From the IMG/VR virus record IMGVR_UViG_3300031601_000009, positions 1-35,335 of that record: 35,335 bases of DNA, one strand, 5' to 3'. How positions within the stretch are numbered: the stretch's first letter is position 1; each line of letters starts with the position of its first letter. This DNA is from a virus. Below are positions 28,240 through 34,954 of the stretch, piece after piece. The position numbers were made by a program, and so were the translations under genes. Under the pieces are notes generated by a model. It saw nothing but the letters and a program-made list of their open reading frames with translations. It made no database searches and was not told the origin of the DNA.

Positions 28240-31176
28240 ATGTTAGATTTATCTAAACTTAAAAATAGAACCGTTCTTTTAAAGCTAAAAGAATATGATG
28301 GTCCGAACGAGTATATACATAGATTACGTATGGATGCTCTTAGGGGGAAAGTGTTACTTACCCTCACTCAGGTTGCCTATATAAATGATAATTACACAAC
28401 GGAACCTATTGAAATAGGGAAAGTGGTTGATATTACATCTTTTTTTGGTGAACAATTACAAGAGAAGTGGGAATTAAAACACACACCCGAAAGAATTCTT
28501 GTTGAGATGTTATTAGCTGAAAGTGAGAAAGCTTACCATATAAAAGGTAAATTATATAAAAATCAAAAGAAATCAGAACTTTATTTCATACCAAAGACAC
28601 AACTTAATTCAGATTTATTCGAGGACGAGGTTATCGATATTGATGTGGATTTTGAACGACTGAATAATATGTCCACATTGGGTAGGAAATTATTCAAACA
28701 TCAAGAGGGGGCTGTAAAATTTTTATTACGTAAAAAGAAGGGTATTTTAGCTGACGATATGGGGTTAGGTAAGACAGCGAGTAGTATTGTAGCCTCTATC
28801 GAGGTTGATGCACAAAAGGTGTTGGTGGTTTGTCCATCTAACGCTAAGGTAAATTGGAAACGTGAGATACTGAATTATGGTGTATTAGATGATGATATTA
28901 ATATTATATCTGGTAAAAACTGGGTTAGTAATGGTAAATATACAATAATTAATTATGATATTCTTAAAAATTTTCACACACTAGTCGATGGACGAAAGAG
29001 GTATGAAGATGGTGAGATTAATAGGTCGTTAGTTGAAGAAAATTTTGATTTAGTGATATTAGATGAATGTTTCACATATAACACAATGGTTACAACTGAA
29101 ATGGGTAAGTTACCTATTGGGAAAATTGTTGATGATGATATGGATGTGAAAATTCTTAGTTACAACCTTGAAACAAATAAATTAGAGTATAAAAAAATTA
29201 ATAGATGGGTATCTAAAAAAACAAAGAACACTTTGTTAAGAATAAAACTTCACAACGACATATTTATAGACTGTACACCGAATCATAAAATATATGTAAA
29301 AAATAGAGGATATGTTAAAGCCGAAGAAATTAGAGAAAACGACGATTTGTGTTATTTGTCAGAAAGAATTAACGAAAAGACAAATGTGCAAGGGGGGTCG
29401 GTATTGTTCGAGAACGTGTGTGAACAACGACACGGAGATGAAAAAAAAATCGGGAGAGAAAGTGAGTCAGAGTCACATGGAAAACCGAAAGACAATTGTA
29501 TGCGAAGTATGTGGGGTAGAAAAAAGGGTGGTACCATCCTCAACCCAAAGATTTTGTTCAACAAGTTGTTCAGCCAAGTGGAGAGTGACACAGGAAGATA
29601 TATCGGAAAAGATAAAAAAGAGTTTACCGAAAGAAAGGCGTTCACAAATATCGAAAGATATGCACAAAAAACACCCACACATTGCGAAACTAACATCGGA
29701 AAGAATGAAAACAAACAACCCAATGACGAACCCAGAAACAGTGGAAAAAATGAGACAATCATTAAAAGGTCGAACATTTTTAAGTCGTGGTGGGAATGGG
29801 AAATTAACAAAACAACAAAAGATAATACACGAACTATTAGGTGGGGTGGAAAACGGGTGGATAATGGAATATCCAATAAAAACAAAGGAAGTATGGGGAG
29901 AATTCCAATCCTTACCAAATTGTTACAGTCCAGATATTGGAAATCCATCAATAAAACTAGCTATAGAAATAGATGGGAACAGTCACAAGACCAAGAAATG
30001 GAAATTCTTGGACAAGAGGAAAACAGCTGTGTTAGAACGTTTAGGGTGGAAAGTGTTACGGTTTTGGAACGAGGAAGTGGACAAGAACCCCAATATGATA
30101 ATAGAGGATATACAAAGGTTTATAATTTAGAAATAGATGATAATCACAACTATTTTAGTAATGGTGTGTTGGTTAGTAATTGTCACATGGTTAAAAATCA
30201 GAAGTCACAGAGAACCAAAATTATTAATGAGGTGTCTGAAAACATTGACCGTAGATGGTTATTAACAGGTACACCAATTGCTAATAGACCGATGGATTAC
30301 TATAATCTACTATTCTTATGTGATTCACCAATCACATCTAATTGGCAATACTTCGCTTTTAGATACTGTGAGGCTAAGAAATTCTATAAGAGAACTAAGA
30401 ATGGTGGTTCTAGGCAAATATGGTTAACGGATGGGTCATCTAATTTAGAGGAATTACATAATAGAACTAAGAAATATATCCTAAGAAGGATGAAGGAGGA
30501 CCACCTAGACTTGCCTCCGAAGATTGTGGCACCTTATTATCTTGAGATGGATGATATGAAGGCTTACAACTCAGTATTCGATGAGTACCTTGAATGGGCC
30601 AAATCTGAGGGTAGAAGTCTTGGTACTGGTAGACACATGGTTGAGTTAGGAATCCTTAGAAAGTTTATCTCACTCAAGAAGGTTGAACATAGTATCGAAA
30701 TAGCACAACAGGCTATGGACCAAGGTAAGAAGGTTATTATCTTCACATGTTTCACTGATTCATTTAATGCTTTGATGTCACACTTCGGTAAACTCGCTGT
30801 GGGTCATAATGGTAAGATGAATGGTAATCAGAAACAATCATCAATTGATAACTTCCAAGAGAACGATAAAGTAAAGGTATTTGTTGGGAATCTTGTGTCA
30901 GCAGGAACAGCTATCACATTAACAGCGGCGGAAGTGGTTATAATGAATGATTTAGATTTCGTCCCTTCTAACCACGCACAGGCTGAAGATAGGGCATATC
31001 GTATCGGAGCCACAAAAACGGTTAACGTATACTACCCAATATATGAGGGTACCATAGATGAAATGATGTATGGTATGTTACAAAAGAAGAGACAAATTAT
31101 TAATACGATTATGGGTGAGGACCACGAGGAAGTTAACATATCGGAAGATTTCATCAACCAAATTACGTTATCTTAA
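28240..31176 (+). CDS. SNF2-family helicase interrupted by an intein
   Basis: The 978-aa precursor has a phage-specific N-terminus (1-150), then the SNF2 core: motif I ADDMGLGKTASS (about 176), Ia VLVVCPSNAKVNWKRE, motif II VILDE|CH, III LLTGTPIANRP, IV KVIIFTCFTDSF, V VSAGTAITLTAAE and VI QAEDRAYRIGA. Residues 277-647 are an intein lying exactly between DE and CH of motif II, so the mature helicase has 607 residues. SNF2-like phage ATPases remodel or translocate on DNA during replication and repair. ATG 28240 is preferred to an upstream TTG at 28231; a weak TTTCTTTG box lies just before. The last four bases overlap the convergent 129-aa gene. Confidence 0.92.
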   Translation: MLDLSKLKNRTVLLKLKEYDGPNEYIHRLRMDALRGKVLLTLTQVAYINDNYTTEPIEIGKVVDITSFFGEQLQEKWELKHTPERILVEMLLAESEKAYHIKGKLYKNQKKSELYFIPKTQLNSDLFEDEVIDIDVDFERLNNMSTLGRKLFKHQEGAVKFLLRKKKGILADDMGLGKTASSIVASIEVDAQKVLVVCPSNAKVNWKREILNYGVLDDDINIISGKNWVSNGKYTIINYDILKNFHTLVDGRKRYEDGEINRSLVEENFDLVILDECFTYNTMVTTEMGKLPIGKIVDDDMDVKILSYNLETNKLEYKKINRWVSKKTKNTLLRIKLHNDIFIDCTPNHKIYVKNRGYVKAEEIRENDDLCYLSERINEKTNVQGGSVLFENVCEQRHGDEKKIGRESESESHGKPKDNCMRSMWGRKKGGTILNPKILFNKLFSQVESDTGRYIGKDKKEFTERKAFTNIERYAQKTPTHCETNIGKNENKQPNDEPRNSGKNETIIKRSNIFKSWWEWEINKTTKDNTRTIRWGGKRVDNGISNKNKGSMGRIPILTKLLQSRYWKSINKTSYRNRWEQSQDQEMEILGQEENSCVRTFRVESVTVLERGSGQEPQYDNRGYTKVYNLEIDDNHNYFSNGVLVSNCHMVKNQKSQRTKIINEVSENIDRRWLLTGTPIANRPMDYYNLLFLCDSPITSNWQYFAFRYCEAKKFYKRTKNGGSRQIWLTDGSSNLEELHNRTKKYILRRMKEDHLDLPPKIVAPYYLEMDDMKAYNSVFDEYLEWAKSEGRSLGTGRHMVELGILRKFISLKKVEHSIEIAQQAMDQGKKVIIFTCFTDSFNALMSHFGKLAVGHNGKMNGNQKQSSIDNFQENDKVKVFVGNLVSAGTAITLTAAEVVIMNDLDFVPSNHAQAEDRAYRIGATKTVNVYYPIYEGTIDEMMYGMLQKKRQIINTIMGEDHEEVNISEDFINQITLS
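29068..30180 (+). mobile_element. Intein in helicase motif II (371 aa)
   Basis: The intein starts at Cys1 (precursor C277) with block A CFTYNTMVTTEMGKLPIGKI, block B TPNHKIYV at intein residues 70-77, and ends with block F/G VYNLEIDDNHNYFSNGVL followed by VSN. The next extein residue is Cys. All nucleophiles for protein splicing are therefore present (Cys1, the block B Thr and His, terminal Asn, Cys+1). The penultimate residue is Ser instead of the usual His. No LAGLIDADG or HNH motif exists in the splicing frame between blocks B and F. That stretch of about 250 residues is low-complexity Lys/Glu/Arg/Ser/Asn-rich and covers a homing endonuclease gene in another frame. Confidence 0.92.
29312..30130 (+). 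CDS. Homing endonuclease encoded out of frame inside the intein
   Basis: A complete 272-aa gene runs in the +1 frame relative to the helicase, from ATG 29312 to TAG 30128-30130, with an in-frame TAA 18 nt before the ATG. It has two Cys4 zinc ribbons (C13, C16, C32, C36; C64, C67, C82, C86) and a NUMOD3-like helix stretch (TNNPMTNPETVEKMRQSLKG, about 134-153). A C-terminal Vsr/DUF559-type nuclease follows: YSPDIGN (D208), LAIEIDGNSH (E219, D221, H225), LDKRKTAVLERLGWKVLRFW. It overlaps intein block B at its start and block F at its end. It is probably the mobility nuclease of the intein, made as a separate protein. Confidence 0.88.
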   Translation: MLKPKKLEKTTICVICQKELTKRQMCKGGRYCSRTCVNNDTEMKKKSGEKVSQSHMENRKTIVCEVCGVEKRVVPSSTQRFCSTSCSAKWRVTQEDISEKIKKSLPKERRSQISKDMHKKHPHIAKLTSERMKTNNPMTNPETVEKMRQSLKGRTFLSRGGNGKLTKQQKIIHELLGGVENGWIMEYPIKTKEVWGEFQSLPNCYSPDIGNPSIKLAIEIDGNSHKTKKWKFLDKRKTAVLERLGWKVLRFWNEEVDKNPNMIIEDIQRFII

Positions 31177-31562
31177 CAAACAATTTCAGATTTAGTGATA
31201 CTATCAACAACATTAATATATAGTTCCTCCCTGATTGGTGTGATTAATGATGCACCATCATCTAAGAAATCTAACCTAAATTCAGCCTTATAACAACCAA
31301 CCTTCTTGGTGTCCTTTAGTTTGAATTGGTATCCGATGTAAAACTCTTCACATTCAGTACAGTTAACTTTTTCTACTGGGATTAATATCCCTTGTTGGTT
31401 ATACACCCTCGGAATACCCTTTTCATCGACCATGGAGAATGTTACAGCTGCATTCTCCAGTCTATCGAATATCTTCTTATAGTCGTATCTACCGTCATTT
31501 ACCACCTTCATCTGTAGAATTGGTAATGTTGAATCTTTTTTTATGAAAAAATGTTGTGCCAT
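31173..31562 (-). CDS. Fibre-associated virion protein, BppU-like N-terminal fold (tentative)
   Basis: A 129-aa protein beginning MAQHFFIKKDSTLPILQMKV with ENAAVTFSMVDEKGIPRVYN, a CTEC pair near residue 69, GYQFKLKDTKKVGCYKAEFR and LITPIREELYINVVDS. The sequence order matches small beta-sandwich proteins at phage baseplates and fibres that resemble the N-terminal domain of BppU. It is the last gene of the right-hand fibre unit, with its own promoter motif, and ends inside the last four bases of the convergent helicase gene. Confidence 0.6.
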   Translation of the reverse strand: MAQHFFIKKDSTLPILQMKVVNDGRYDYKKIFDRLENAAVTFSMVDEKGIPRVYNQQGILIPVEKVNCTECEEFYIGYQFKLKDTKKVGCYKAEFRLDFLDDGASLITPIREELYINVVDSITKSEIVC

Positions 31563-31565
31563 GGT

Positions 31566-31574
31566 TATAAATAT
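31566..31574 (-). promoter_or_regulatory. Phage promoter motif for the 31173-31562 gene
   Basis: The minus strand reads CCAATATTTATAACC directly before ATG 31562, leaving a leader of only a few bases. Confidence 0.5.
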
Positions 31575-31587
31575 TGGTTAGTTTAAG

Positions 31588-31848
31588 TTATGCCTCTTCT
31601 TTATAATATTTTAAAAACCCCCCATTAATATAAAGGGACCCTGGTTGTGGGTTTTCCGTGTTTGTGATATATATACCACCCTCACTTATCACTGAAGATT
31701 CTAATGGTGTTTCCAATAGGTTACCTTCGTAATCATACGTATCACCACCAACACTAAAACTAAAGTTATGTGGTGATGTCACCATGTAATCAATACCACC
31801 CTGAATGGTATCGAACCCTAATAAAATTATGTATTCCTTTTCTATCAT
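31588..31848 (-). CDS. Unknown 86-aa protein in the fibre unit
   Basis: A beta-rich, acidic 86-aa protein (MIEKEYIILLGFDTIQGGID to GGFLKYYKEEA) with YDYEGNLLETPLESSVISEG in the middle. It begins 4 nt after the 621-aa fibre gene ends, so it is probably translated from the same message. No family was recognised; a fibre chaperone or small fibre-associated protein is possible. Confidence 0.75.
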   Translation of the reverse strand: MIEKEYIILLGFDTIQGGIDYMVTSPHNFSFSVGGDTYDYEGNLLETPLESSVISEGGIYITNTENPQPGSLYINGGFLKYYKEEA

Positions 31849-31852
31849 TTTT

Positions 31853-33718
31853 TTAATATATTAAATCGGTTAATGTTGTTATAGTACCTTTAAGGTCGAA
31901 TATATTGTAACTAGTGTTTACTGTAGTATTTGATGATATTACAGATGTTACCCCTGTGTACGCTATAGATTTTGCCCCTGGATAAGATGATATTAATGTA
32001 GAGTTAACAATTTGTAAGTTACCGTTATCAGTTGTGTTATAAGCAACTGTTGACCCTGACCCTAAATTAATGATATTCGAATTATTAATGAAAATGTTAT
32101 TATCCTCACCATCAACGACACCGTTGGTGTTATTCGTTAATCTAACATAAGAGTTATTAAGTCTACCAGTACCAAGGTTTACACCACTATTACCAAATAC
32201 ACTACTTGTTGCCCCGTCTACCGTTGATTCGATATGAACACCATCTAAGTTAATAATACCACCATTTTGTGGTAATGCAACCTCAGTAGCAAAATTCCCA
32301 GTTATTCTACCAGTATAATTAGTTGTACAAACACCATTCCCCTTAAATAAATAAGTTGATGTAACACCAGTCCCTAACATAGAAATGTTACCATTTATAT
32401 TAACAACATTTCCAGCAGCAATAGATGATATAAATCTTCCACCACCACTATTAGTGTTTGTTGTGATATTACCATTAAAATTCAGAACATTACCTGTGCT
32501 ACCAACAACAAATATACCAGTAGTATATGTATTAGGTGATAAATCATATAAATTAGAATCCATATTTAAGGTCCAACCACCACTACCACTTGTTGACATC
32601 ACTGAACCTTGGTAACCGAATGGTGTGTAAGCGTTACTATAGTAAACATTATCAATATTAATATCTATAACACCACTTAAATCTTTAAGTAACATAAATT
32701 GTCTAACACAACGTACCTCACGACCACTAAAACTTATACTTGCATCACTATTATCACCTCGTATATAAAGTGGGTAGGCTGTATTAATACCATAACTTCT
32801 AAACTTAACGTCCGACCTAAACTCTAGTGGATACCCATTACTCTTTATATAGTAAAGACCACCAGTCCATGATTGTCCACCTAAATAATCGGAATATTCT
32901 TCTTCTGATGTGATTGTTACTATTGATTGACCCACATCATATCGAACTATTAAAACAAGGTCATTGTGATGTGATGTTAATTTTTTAACTTCAGCGTGAA
33001 ATATAGAACCGAGTGTTGAACCATCATCATCATAATAAAAAAAGTTAGCCCCATTTGATGAATCAGCCCCATAACCAAATTGTTCATATTCTAAGTGTCC
33101 TAAAACAGTACATGTTTCACCACTTGAACCCGATGGGTTAAATAGGGCCATATTCGTACCTGTAACTGTCTGATTATGGAATATAATCTTTGTATTTGGT
33201 GAAAAGTAATATGTCACACCATCTTTCCATAAATTAACAAGAGTGTCTACTTGTCCAGTATATGGGTTCCCATTTGTATCTCTATTATCATAAACAATTG
33301 TCTGAGGTAATACATAAATCGTATCACCTGATGTTGACGCTGACTTAGCTATATGAATGTTAACGTATGGTCGAAGTGGGTTACCCTTAATCGCGGTAGA
33401 GTCATCACCTGTGGATGATACAAATAAAACATTCCCATAATAATTACCACTCGGTGATAATGAACTTAAATCAACCGTTATTGGTGATAGACCTTGGTTT
33501 CTATCCAACTCCAATGAATCGACGTTTAATGTAGCACCCGTAACGAAAGTATCATCAAATGTAGCACCCGTTATACGACCATCGATATAGTCGGTTATGG
33601 CGTCCATTGTTTGGTGTCTTGTATTTGGTGTACCGTTAGTTGTCCATATTGGGATTAAATCTGTACCTAATATAGGGTCCGTACTCGGAGTTAACTGGTC
33701 TATTCTTTTATTTGCCAT
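31853..33718 (-). CDS. Tail fibre/spike with beta-helix region
   Basis: The 621-aa protein opens with MANKRIDQLTPSTDPILGTD, an N-terminus common in phage fibres that dock to the baseplate. Residues about 50-90 (FVTGATLNVDSLELDRNQGL, then SPITVDLSSL) are one copy of the 36-aa repeat found in the 1,177-aa fibre. The rest is Asn/Thr/Ser/Gly-rich with regular short strands such as VLNFNGNITTN, VVNINGNISML and IINLDGVHIES, as in right-handed parallel beta-helices of phage spikes. No catalytic pair could be picked out, so depolymerase activity is not claimed. The promoter motif is at 33733-33741. Confidence 0.85.
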   Translation of the reverse strand: MANKRIDQLTPSTDPILGTDLIPIWTTNGTPNTRHQTMDAITDYIDGRITGATFDDTFVTGATLNVDSLELDRNQGLSPITVDLSSLSPSGNYYGNVLFVSSTGDDSTAIKGNPLRPYVNIHIAKSASTSGDTIYVLPQTIVYDNRDTNGNPYTGQVDTLVNLWKDGVTYYFSPNTKIIFHNQTVTGTNMALFNPSGSSGETCTVLGHLEYEQFGYGADSSNGANFFYYDDDGSTLGSIFHAEVKKLTSHHNDLVLIVRYDVGQSIVTITSEEEYSDYLGGQSWTGGLYYIKSNGYPLEFRSDVKFRSYGINTAYPLYIRGDNSDASISFSGREVRCVRQFMLLKDLSGVIDINIDNVYYSNAYTPFGYQGSVMSTSGSGGWTLNMDSNLYDLSPNTYTTGIFVVGSTGNVLNFNGNITTNTNSGGGRFISSIAAGNVVNINGNISMLGTGVTSTYLFKGNGVCTTNYTGRITGNFATEVALPQNGGIINLDGVHIESTVDGATSSVFGNSGVNLGTGRLNNSYVRLTNNTNGVVDGEDNNIFINNSNIINLGSGSTVAYNTTDNGNLQIVNSTLISSYPGAKSIAYTGVTSVISSNTTVNTSYNIFDLKGTITTLTDLIY

Positions 33719-33732
33719 GTTTTAATGTTTAT

Positions 33733-33741
33733 TATAAATAT
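33733..33741 (-). promoter_or_regulatory. Phage promoter motif for the 621-aa fibre gene
   Basis: The minus strand reads GGATATTTATAATAAACAT about 14 nt before ATG 33718. Confidence 0.6.
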
Positions 33742-33846
33742 CCACAAAATAACTATAACAAAAGAAAACACTAATGGTGTGTGTTTTTTATATCACAAAC
33801 AACTAAAGTGTTAGACATTATAAAAAAAACTTATTACCTACATGTG

Positions 33847-33854
33847 ATATTTAT
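33847..33854 (+). promoter_or_regulatory. Phage promoter motif for the J-domain-like gene
   Basis: GATATTTATGTAAAG is directly followed by ATG 33861. The spacing is as short as at 10637, implying a nearly leaderless message. Confidence 0.5.
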
Positions 33855-33860
33855 GTAAAG

Positions 33861-34421
33861 ATGGACACTTTAAAGAAACTAGAAATACAAAAACTACTCA
33901 AAGAGTACGACCTACTTAAATTAGAGGAACAATACAAAAAAGAGGTTATAGATAAATTCACATCAAAGTTCATTGATGAGGTGTATTGTGGTGTTAAACA
34001 ACCAAGTGAGGAAGGTGAGGTAAAACCGACGATTAAAACAACAAAAGCCATTAAAAAAATATCTGATGATAGTCTAACACCAGAAACTAAAAAATTAATG
34101 AAAAAACTTTTTAGGGATGTGATGAAAAAAACCCACCCCGATGCGACAAACACAGATGAGTTTGTGGACCTATATAATTCAGCTAAATTAGCTTATGAGA
34201 CAAATGATTTAATAGGGTTATCCGTAATAGGTAATGAATTAAAAGTGGAAGTAAACCTTAATGAAGGTCATATTAACACATTAAGGCTATTATTAGACAA
34301 GGAAAAAGAAAAGTCTATCGATTTTAAAAACTCATATTTATGGTTATGGGTACACACTAAAACGGATGTGGAAAAAGAAAAAATTATACAATTATATGTA
34401 GAAAGGGTGATTAAAAATTAA
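33861..34421 (+). CDS. J-domain-like (DnaJ-type) co-chaperone
   Basis: The 186-aa protein has an N-terminal Lys/Glu-rich coiled-coil-like helix (1-40), a linker, then LMKKLFRDVMKKTHPDATNT with the HPD tripeptide at 92-94. FVDLYNSAKLAYETNDLIGL follows. The helix-HPD-helix order with an aromatic-rich third helix is that of a J domain, which stimulates the ATPase of DnaK. The C-terminal 60 residues are helical and unknown. The J domain lies in the middle of the protein, unlike DnaJ where it is N-terminal. It may recruit host DnaK for replication or virion assembly. Confidence 0.7.
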   Translation: MDTLKKLEIQKLLKEYDLLKLEEQYKKEVIDKFTSKFIDEVYCGVKQPSEEGEVKPTIKTTKAIKKISDDSLTPETKKLMKKLFRDVMKKTHPDATNTDEFVDLYNSAKLAYETNDLIGLSVIGNELKVEVNLNEGHINTLRLLLDKEKEKSIDFKNSYLWLWVHTKTDVEKEKIIQLYVERVIKN

Positions 34422-34440
34422 ATCTTTAACACATTTTATT

Positions 34441-34449
34441 ATATTTATA
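34441..34449 (+). promoter_or_regulatory. Phage promoter motif for the 34472 gene
   Basis: TTATATTTATATACATAG lies about 23 nt before ATG 34472. Confidence 0.5.
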
Positions 34450-34471
34450 TACATAGAAAATACACACAACC

Positions 34472-34705
34472 ATGGAAAAAACTAAAAACTACAAAACAAC
34501 AGATTTATACCTAGCAGCCTTTTTAAAACTAAATGACCAAAAACTGAGGGTCGAGAAGGTTAAAGGTAAAACCAATTTTATATTCACATCTAATGACGAG
34601 TTATTGGTTCTGGTTAATCTTTATTTAACGGAAGAGGGTAGTTGTACACCATTAACCTACACAAACTCAATAAAAAACCTTAAAAACTTAATTTACAATA
34701 TTTAA
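34472..34705 (+). CDS. DUF5659-like small protein
   Basis: A 77-aa protein with YKTTDLYLAAFLKLNDQKLR at the start, a beta hairpin (KGKTNFIFTSNDELLVLVNL) and YTNSIKNLKNLIYNI at the end. This is the order of the DUF5659 family, small phage proteins of unknown function. Its length is as expected for the family. It follows the J-domain gene on the same strand with a separate promoter motif. Confidence 0.7.
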   Translation: MEKTKNYKTTDLYLAAFLKLNDQKLRVEKVKGKTNFIFTSNDELLVLVNLYLTEEGSCTPLTYTNSIKNLKNLIYNI

Positions 34706-34954
34706 GTTTTTAATTAAATTTTGTAAATTAAGTCTTTTTAGAGATTACCACATATTTATATTAGGTGATTACACAATGTGTACACTTATTTATATTTAAA
34801 TTCGTATCTTATTTAAATTACTACCAGGTGGGGTGATGATACACCCTTACACCAATCCAATATTCATATTTTTATTTATCAACCAAAAAGAAAATTCATA
34901 TTTTTTTTCTTTGTGTGAACGAACATATTATAATAAAAATCAAAAACAAAAATT
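34706..34954. other. A+T-rich intergenic region with repeated ATATTTAT-like boxes
   Basis: These 249 bases hold no convincing gene. They contain CACATATTTATATTAGG at 34750-34766, further loose matches (TTATTTATATTTAAA, TTTTTATTTATC), the palindrome GTGTACAC at 34778-34785 and a small hairpin GGGTG-ATGATA-CACCC at 34831-34846. It is probably the control region of the repetitive gene that follows. Confidence 0.45.
34752..34760 (+). promoter_or_regulatory. Phage promoter motif, possibly for the 34955 gene
   Basis: ATATTTATATTAGG lies about 195 nt before the ATG, farther than at other genes, so the link is uncertain. Confidence 0.35.

Noticed and set aside
29352-29951. Long antisense frames across the intein nuclease region
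   Set aside because: They arise from the T-poor, A-rich composition of the dual-coded stretch, have no recognisable motifs and are hydrophobic in the way expected of antisense reading.
29300-30130. Pair of sequencing indels making an in-frame intein nuclease look out of frame
   Set aside because: It cannot be excluded without reads. However, the nuclease has its own ATG and stop, both frames look genuine over short overlaps at each end, and the T depletion fits selection for two open frames.
496-33741. T4-type late promoters (TATAAATA)
   Set aside because: The string does occur on the plus strand, but in the orientation of the genes it is the reverse complement at every site, so a T4-like reading would transcribe away from the genes.
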